Assembly: GCA_038063315.1 (NCBI GenBank)
Contig: JBBTVI010000021.1
Location: 1-23,552 of the forward strand
Direction: 5' to 3'
Length of the DNA: 23,552 bases
From: JBBTVI01 sp038063315
Lineage (GTDB): Bacteria > Patescibacteriota > Minisyncoccia > Sungbacterales > HO2-52-23
Shown: positions 19,608 to 23,552 of the stretch, piece by piece
Layout: every line of letters starts with the position of its first letter
How positions within the stretch are numbered: position 1 is the stretch's first letter
Made by a program: the position numbers and the translations under genes
The notes under the pieces: generated by a model
What the model saw: the letters and a program-made list of their open reading frames with translations, nothing else
Databases searched by the model: none
What the model was told of the DNA's origin: nothing

Positions 19608-19817
19608 ATGAAACTTCTAAAAGGTATCCTTCTTGCGTGTGTGCTTTGCGTTTTAAGCGCCTGCTATGCAGAGGTCGCCGTAAGACATGGTGTTCCCTAC
19701 CCCCAACCGCAACCGCAGTATTACAACTATTATTATGAGTTTGATTACTGCTGTTACGACTACCATCACAGACACCATCACAAGCACTATCACAGGTACT
19801 ATTGGCCCAGAAGGTAA
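19608..19817 (+). CDS. Small His/Tyr-rich lipoprotein, 69 aa
   Basis: Lipoprotein signal MKLLKGILLACVLCVLSAC with lipobox LSAC (16-19), so Cys19 would be lipidated and the mature protein held on the outer face of the membrane. The mature part is about 50 residues: a PYPQPQPQYYNYYYEFDYCC stretch, then a His/Tyr/Arg-rich tail (HHRHHHKHYHRYYWPRR). His-rich clusters can bind metal ions, which is inference. It has a consensus promoter, a perfect AAGGAGGG ribosome-binding site before the ATG and its own terminator, in contrast to the SD-less genes around it. No family is recognised. Confidence 0.78.
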   Translation: MKLLKGILLACVLCVLSACYAEVAVRHGVPYPQPQPQYYNYYYEFDYCCYDYHHRHHHKHYHRYYWPRR

Positions 19818-19832
19818 ATCGAAAAAAAACAA

Positions 19833-19875
19833 GGTTCGACCGCTAGTCGGTCGAACCATTTTCATTTTTCATACT
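19833..19875 (+). terminator. Terminator of the lipoprotein gene
   Basis: GGTTCGACC (19833-19841) pairs with GGTCGAACC (19849-19857) around a 7-nt loop, followed by the T-rich ATTTTCATTTTTC. Confidence 0.75.
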
Positions 19876-19920
19876 AAGCTTTGGCAAATTTCGCGAAAAT
19901 CGATGCGGTATCTATAAAAA

Positions 19921-19995
19921 GACATGTGCTCATTGGAGGTTTAACCTCGTAAGCGGCTTACGAGGTTAAACCTCCTCATGCGCTTTCGTCAGCGC
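19921..19995 (-). repeat. 75-bp two-hairpin element, copy 2 (inverted relative to 7611)
   Basis: Read on the minus strand: GCGC...GCGC small hairpin, CATGA, then a hairpin with GGAGGTTTAACC-type arms (19956-19975 and 19935-19954), then AATGAGCACATGTC. It differs from copy 1 mostly at paired positions. Confidence 0.85.
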
Positions 19996-20006
19996 GTTTG
20001 AAGAGA

Positions 20007-20054
20007 CTGGATTGCCGCGCGCCCTCTCGCAGCTCGGGGTCGCTCACAATGACG
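20007..20054. repeat. GTCATTGCGAG-family palindromic repeat, copy F (half unit)
   Basis: CTGGATTGCCGCGCGCCCTC...AGCTCGGGGTCGCTCACAATGACG, ending 18 nt past the tpiA stop. Only one half unit is present; one base of the outer arm is changed (CTCACAATGAC). Confidence 0.82.
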
Positions 20055-20072
20055 GATGTGAGGGCCAAACCT

Positions 20073-20861
20073 CTACTTGCTCGCAGGGCCGGCGAGAGAT
20101 GCCGCCTGTACAATTCTGATGAATTCCTTGGGGTTGAGCGATGCGCCGCCGACAAGCGCTCCGGCCATGTGGCCTTCCGCAAAAAACCCCGCGGCGTTTG
20201 CGGACGTTACGGAACCGCCATAAATAATGCGAACGAGTTCTGCGGCTTGGCGCCCGAACATTTCCGCAAGAATGCGGCGAATGTAGAGCATTGCGCGAAA
20301 CGCGCTATCCGGCGTATCCGGGCGCGCGCCCGGCGTGGTACTGATCGCCCAGACCGGTTCGTATGCAATAACAAGATTTTTGACGCGGCTTTTGGAAACA
20401 GCCCGCAGTATTTTTCTGATTTGGTCCGCAACGGCAGCGAATGACCCGTCCTCAGCGCCGCCGTCGGCCGCCCTCTCCGTTTCGCCGATACAGAGTATCG
20501 GAATCATGTCATTATCGAGAAGCGCCACGACTTTACGTTCTACCATCTCCGTTGTTTCGCCGATATCGGCGCGCCGCTCCGAATGCCCGACGATCACGTG
20601 GCGGATTTTCAATCCCTTTAACTGAAGCCATGATACCTCGCCGGTATGCGGCCCGGTCCGGCCCCAAAAAGCATCCTGCGCGCCAAGCCGGACATTCTTT
20701 ATCACGCTCTGCACCGGAATTAAAAAGGGGGACGGAGGCGTAATGATAACCTCCGCATTTTTATACGGCCGAATCCCCTGCTCAATCGCGCGCGCCAAAA
20801 TCGCCGCGCGGGATGCGGTCTCGGGATTCGCTTTCCAGTTCGCAACAATAAGAGAACGCAT
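20073..20861 (-). CDS. tpiA: Triosephosphate isomerase
   Basis: Glycolytic enzyme interconverting dihydroxyacetone phosphate and glyceraldehyde 3-phosphate; cytoplasmic. 262 aa. Substrate Lys in NWKANP (Lys10), catalytic His93 in VIVGHSERR, catalytic Glu168 in IAYEPVWAI, phosphate-binding loop IIYGGSVTSANA and GALVGGASL. All active-site residues are present. It follows the Wzy-like gene by 27 nt and is probably co-transcribed. A short acidic loop insert (AADGGAEDGS) near residue 131 is slightly longer than usual. Confidence 0.97.
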   Translation of the reverse strand: MRSLIVANWKANPETASRAAILARAIEQGIRPYKNAEVIITPPSPFLIPVQSVIKNVRLGAQDAFWGRTGPHTGEVSWLQLKGLKIRHVIVGHSERRADIGETTEMVERKVVALLDNDMIPILCIGETERAADGGAEDGSFAAVADQIRKILRAVSKSRVKNLVIAYEPVWAISTTPGARPDTPDSAFRAMLYIRRILAEMFGRQAAELVRIIYGGSVTSANAAGFFAEGHMAGALVGGASLNPKEFIRIVQAASLAGPASK

Positions 20862-20888
20862 TCTTCTTAGATAACCCTAAACTCTTCC

Positions 20889-23120
20889 TTACTTCAGCGT
20901 CTTCAAAAATTCATCTATCTGCGTCGCGAGGTCGGGCTTGAGGTGCCGCGCCTCCTCGGCCTGCTTGCGCGCCTCATCGTATTTACCCGCAAATCCGAGA
21001 AGAGCCGCGTATGAGACGCGATAATCCGCGTTTTCCGGCTCCATACGGACGAGATACGAATAAAATTCTTCCGCCAGGGCGAACTTCCGCGCATTCTGCG
21101 CGGCTCCGGCGAGACGCCGAAGTCCGTCGGCGCTCATCCGCTCCGGCGGAAATTCTTTGCGCATCTTGACGATAATATCGTCGCGATTGGCTAAAATTCC
21201 GACAAGCCAGACATTGACGCCCGCCTCGCTGAAGCGCCGGTCCAGATTCCACGCGTCCTCCAGCTCCTTAACCGCATCATCAATACGGTTGGTCGAAAGA
21301 TAGAGCTGCGCGAGTTCAAAATAGACCGGTTGCTTCGTCGGGCTGAGTTCTTTGGCGCGGCCGAGAACTTTTTCCGCCTCCGCGAGGTACGCTCCGTCGA
21401 GACGCCCGGCGCGGCTCAAAAGCGCGCCCAGGAAAAGATAATGCTTTACGTCGGGCGCGGGCGTCGCGACCTCTTTCCTCATCTCCTCTAGCGCAAAATC
21501 AATAATTCTTTTCTTATCCTCGGCTTTGAAACGTGAGTCGTCCGGAATGTTCCGCGCAAGATTGACAAGCTGCTCCCGCACTTCCGTGTCGCCAAAGGAC
21601 TGATACGACAACGCGCGTTGAAACACCGCGATGAACGCATCCGCGGTCAACTCTTTTACGTTGTTTGCGCTAAGCGCATGGATCAGCGCTTTGGATTCGC
21701 GGATCGGCTTCACATGCAGCTGGTATCCACCGATAAGAAATACGCCGAGCGCGAGACAGCTGAGCGCATACGCGCGGCCCGCGAGATGTGGGGATGCGCG
21801 GCCGCTTAATTGCGCGATTGCCTTTGCATCCGGCATTCCGCCGCGATGCACATATGCGAGAAACGTAAAAAACAGGAAATATGTATTCAAATTTTCAAAC
21901 ACGAACACATTCTGGAAAAAATGCGCGAGGAACATCCCTGAAAGAACGGCGGCCTCCCAAAAAGAAAGGGAATTTTTCCGCACCATTGAAAAAATCATCG
22001 CGAATGCGGATGCGACAAGAGAAAGATAACCGACGAGTCCCGCGATACCCGCATGGATCAGCCAGTCAAAAAAGACGTTGTGGGAACGGTCAAACCACGG
22101 CTCGTCCCCGAAAAGACCCGGGTTATAAAATTTTTGAAATACCAGATAGTAATTTTCCTGGCCCCAGCCGAGAATCGGCCTTTCCCTGAATCCACGCCAG
22201 GACATGTTCCAGATTTTGAAACGCGCCTGAATCGTGCCCTCGGTAAACGAATAATTGGTCAGGCGCCGGAGCACCTCGCTTTGCTGGACGAACGGCGCGC
22301 TCCGCAATTGCCAAAATACCAACGGAACCAAAAGAACCGCGGCAAACGCCGCGATCGCAAATTTGCGGCCGGACGGCCAACGCGGAAACGCGCGGCGCCA
22401 GAAAAACGCAAGCGATCCGACCAAAAGCACGCTGACCACGACAAGCGCAAGCACCGCGCCGCGCGTTGCCGTGAAATAAAGAATCGCGAGCTCAAACGCA
22501 AGCACAGCCCCATAGACCATGCGCAGCCACCACTTCTCCCAAAAGCGATGGATCAGCATCAGGAGAAGCCAGACATGGAACATCAGATACGCCGCCAGGT
22601 ACGTCGGGTTGCCAATTGTGGAGTCCACGCGGAATCCTCCCTGCAAAGAGACGCGGACGCCGAATTTCTGGAGAAGCCCGATGTATGAAACAATGACGCT
22701 TGCGGCAAGCGTCGCGTGAAAAAAAATCAGCCAGTCGCGCCGCGAGCGGAACATGCTTCCGAGCATTACGAAATAAAGATACAAATGCCCGAGCATCATG
22801 AATCCCTCCATGCGCTCGTAGTTCGCAAAAAACGCGCGGTACGGATTCGGCGACAGGATATCGGCGAGAAACAATACGGCGATGAAAATTGTTGCCGCTT
22901 TAAAAACCGGAGTTCCTTTCGGCCGGTATTCGGGACGCGCCACTGCAAGCCACGTCCAAAATACAAAGAGAATCCCGATCGCAATCCGAAACGTAAAATT
23001 CTTCCCTGTGATAAAAGGGAAGAGCATGGATGGCGACACAATAAGCGGGATAAAGGGAATCAGCCACAAGCCGATCTTCACCAAACCGGCAACGGCCTTT
23101 TCCACCGCGCGTGGTTGCAT
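20889..23120 (-). CDS. O-antigen ligase/polymerase-like (Wzy_C) membrane protein with C-terminal TPRs
   Basis: 743 aa. About ten to twelve membrane helices in the first 480 residues, including LWLIPFIPLIVSPSMLFPF and AVLALVVVSVLLVGSLAF. The large periplasmic loop carries RPILGWGQENYYLVFQKFYNPGLF and RSHNVFFDWLIHAG, typical of Wzy/WaaL-type glycan polymerases and ligases. The last 250 residues hold TPR-like helix pairs (AKELSPTKQPVYFELAQLYLS, FALAEEFYSYLVRMEPENADY), likely for protein contacts outside the membrane. It probably polymerises or transfers a lipid-linked glycan, or glycosylates surface proteins; the substrate is not readable. No SD; the ATG is 6 nt after a -10 candidate, so the message may be leaderless. 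tpiA follows. Confidence 0.88.
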   Translation of the reverse strand: MQPRAVEKAVAGLVKIGLWLIPFIPLIVSPSMLFPFITGKNFTFRIAIGILFVFWTWLAVARPEYRPKGTPVFKAATIFIAVLFLADILSPNPYRAFFANYERMEGFMMLGHLYLYFVMLGSMFRSRRDWLIFFHATLAASVIVSYIGLLQKFGVRVSLQGGFRVDSTIGNPTYLAAYLMFHVWLLLMLIHRFWEKWWLRMVYGAVLAFELAILYFTATRGAVLALVVVSVLLVGSLAFFWRRAFPRWPSGRKFAIAAFAAVLLVPLVFWQLRSAPFVQQSEVLRRLTNYSFTEGTIQARFKIWNMSWRGFRERPILGWGQENYYLVFQKFYNPGLFGDEPWFDRSHNVFFDWLIHAGIAGLVGYLSLVASAFAMIFSMVRKNSLSFWEAAVLSGMFLAHFFQNVFVFENLNTYFLFFTFLAYVHRGGMPDAKAIAQLSGRASPHLAGRAYALSCLALGVFLIGGYQLHVKPIRESKALIHALSANNVKELTADAFIAVFQRALSYQSFGDTEVREQLVNLARNIPDDSRFKAEDKKRIIDFALEEMRKEVATPAPDVKHYLFLGALLSRAGRLDGAYLAEAEKVLGRAKELSPTKQPVYFELAQLYLSTNRIDDAVKELEDAWNLDRRFSEAGVNVWLVGILANRDDIIVKMRKEFPPERMSADGLRRLAGAAQNARKFALAEEFYSYLVRMEPENADYRVSYAALLGFAGKYDEARKQAEEARHLKPDLATQIDEFLKTLK

Positions 23121-23126
23121 GAATGT

Positions 23127-23155
23127 AGCGTAGCAAAACGCCGAGCGGAATGCAA
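23127..23155 (-). promoter_or_regulatory. Candidate promoter of the Wzy-like/tpiA operon
   Basis: TTGCAT (23150-23155), a 17-bp spacer, TACGCT (23127-23132) on the minus strand. The ATG at 23120 follows after 6 nt, again suggesting a leaderless transcript. Confidence 0.45.
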
Positions 23156-23156
23156 T

Positions 23157-23185
23157 AAAAAACCTTTGCCGTGAAAAGCAAAGGT
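23157..23185 (-). terminator. Intrinsic terminator of the 62-aa gene
   Basis: Minus strand ACCTTTGC, loop TTTTCACG, GCAAAGGT, then TTTTTT. It separates this gene from the Wzy-like operon. Confidence 0.88.
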
Positions 23186-23198
23186 GAAATGTAGCGCA

Positions 23199-23387
23199 TC
23201 ACCGCCTTATAAATGCCCATAGGGCGCTCAAAACAAAAACAACCAAGCCGACGAGCATCAACCAATATTCAAAATTCTCCTTACACAATTTATACCGGGA
23301 ATTCCCAAAATGATTGATCAAAAAAATAGCGATTCCCAAAACGAGCAACACCGCACTCGCATCCGCAAGCAACCAGGGATTCATCAT
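23199..23387 (-). CDS. Hypothetical two-helix membrane peptide, 62 aa
   Basis: I do not recognise a family. Two membrane segments (LLADASAVLLVLGIAIFLINHF and YWLMLVGLVVFVLSALWAFI) are joined by a short charged loop (GNSRYKLCKENFE), with an Arg pair at the end. The frame is open upstream to 23429, but AAAGGAG (23392-23398) followed by TAGAG and ATG-ATG fixes the start at 23387. It is monocistronic with its own terminator. Possible promoter hexamers TTGATG and GTATAC lie upstream near 23440-23465, with low confidence. Confidence 0.7.
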   Translation of the reverse strand: MMNPWLLADASAVLLVLGIAIFLINHFGNSRYKLCKENFEYWLMLVGLVVFVLSALWAFIRR

Positions 23388-23478
23388 CTCTACTCCTTTT
23401 AATCTCTGCGCCCTTTTATGATTTGTCAATGTGCGTATACGTAACCGCTCACAGCCCCATCAACACCGCTATTATATA

Positions 23479-23552
23479 CGTCATTGCGAGGAGTCAAACG
23501 ATCCCTCGCGGAGTTTATCCTGAGCGCAGTCGAAGGGCTCGGGACAGGCTCC
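23479..23552. repeat. GTCATTGCGAG-family palindromic repeat, copy G (cut by the window edge), with nested second repeat
   Basis: Starts CGTCATTGCGAGGAGTC. The tip contains a GCGGAGTTTATCCTGAGCGC-AGTCGAAGG insert flanked by ATCCCTCG and GCTCGGGACAGG, sequences that are contiguous in copy D. So one repeat type sits inside the hairpin tip of another. Confidence 0.8.

Noticed and set aside
22053..22688. Plus-strand 211-aa ORF opposite the Wzy-like gene
   Set aside because: Lys/Arg-rich complement of membrane-helix codons, with no ribosome-binding site.

Overview
The window reads as a stretch of a Candidate Phyla Radiation (Patescibacteria, Parcubacteria-like) chromosome. This is inferred from gene content: an RNase J with a long Arg/Pro-rich N-terminal tail, a MurF that lacks the usual UDP-binding first domain, a PF04020-type membrane protein directly upstream of secG, an L,D-transpeptidase fused to a D,D-carboxypeptidase, and a Wzy-like protein with a TPR tail. 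Many housekeeping genes show no Shine-Dalgarno sequence. TGA is used as a stop (RNase J, the family 2 glycosyltransferase, the FtsL-like gene), which argues against the UGA-Gly lineages. Both tRNAs lack an encoded CCA.

Layout. 1-1338 (-): a MutY-like DNA glycosylase cut by the window edge, overlapped by a YbhB-type PEBP protein. 1726-2706 (+): two unrecognised small genes. 2807-5237 (+): PF04020-type membrane protein, secG and a membrane-anchored family 5 solute-binding protein, then tRNA-Leu(CAG) with its own promoter. 5552-7507 (+): RNase J. 7508-8430: repeat-rich, with one small unknown gene (-). 8430-9440 (+): trpS. 9569-10283 (+): two unknown genes. 10329-13818 (-): an envelope operon of glycosyltransferase, membrane-anchored thioredoxin-like protein, and L,D-transpeptidase/D,D-carboxypeptidase. 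13904-13976 (-): tRNA-Glu(CTC). 14000-19175 (-): a reduced division/cell-wall cluster mraZ-rsmH-ftsL-like-ftsI-murF, preceded by a promoter and three 10-bp-spaced MraZ boxes. 19608-19817 (+): a His/Tyr-rich lipoprotein. 20073-23120 (-): Wzy-like polymerase/ligase and tpiA. 23199-23387 (-): a two-helix membrane peptide.

Functionally, most of the minus-strand half concerns peptidoglycan: precursor synthesis (murF), septal transpeptidation (ftsI with an FtsL-like partner), remodelling (the fusion enzyme) and surface glycans (GT2, Wzy-like). The remainder is translation, RNA decay, secretion and glycolysis.

The most distinctive feature is the intergenic DNA. At least six palindromic repeat families occupy the gaps. 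One has perfect 16-bp terminal inverted repeats and looks like a MITE. One is a 75-bp element present in two inverted copies with compensatory base changes. The commonest (GTCATTGCGAG...) runs into or supplies gene ends: it forms the C-terminus of the MutY-like ORF and contains the likely trpS start codon. Several small unknown genes carry textbook promoters, strong ribosome-binding sites and sometimes terminators, unlike their housekeeping neighbours. No CRISPR array, rRNA or transposase gene was seen. I found no clear undescribed multi-gene defence or metabolic system. The best candidates for something new are the covarying repeat, the leftward terminator with no ORF (possible ncRNA), and the overlapping reading frame with a slippery T7 run in front of the thioredoxin-like gene.
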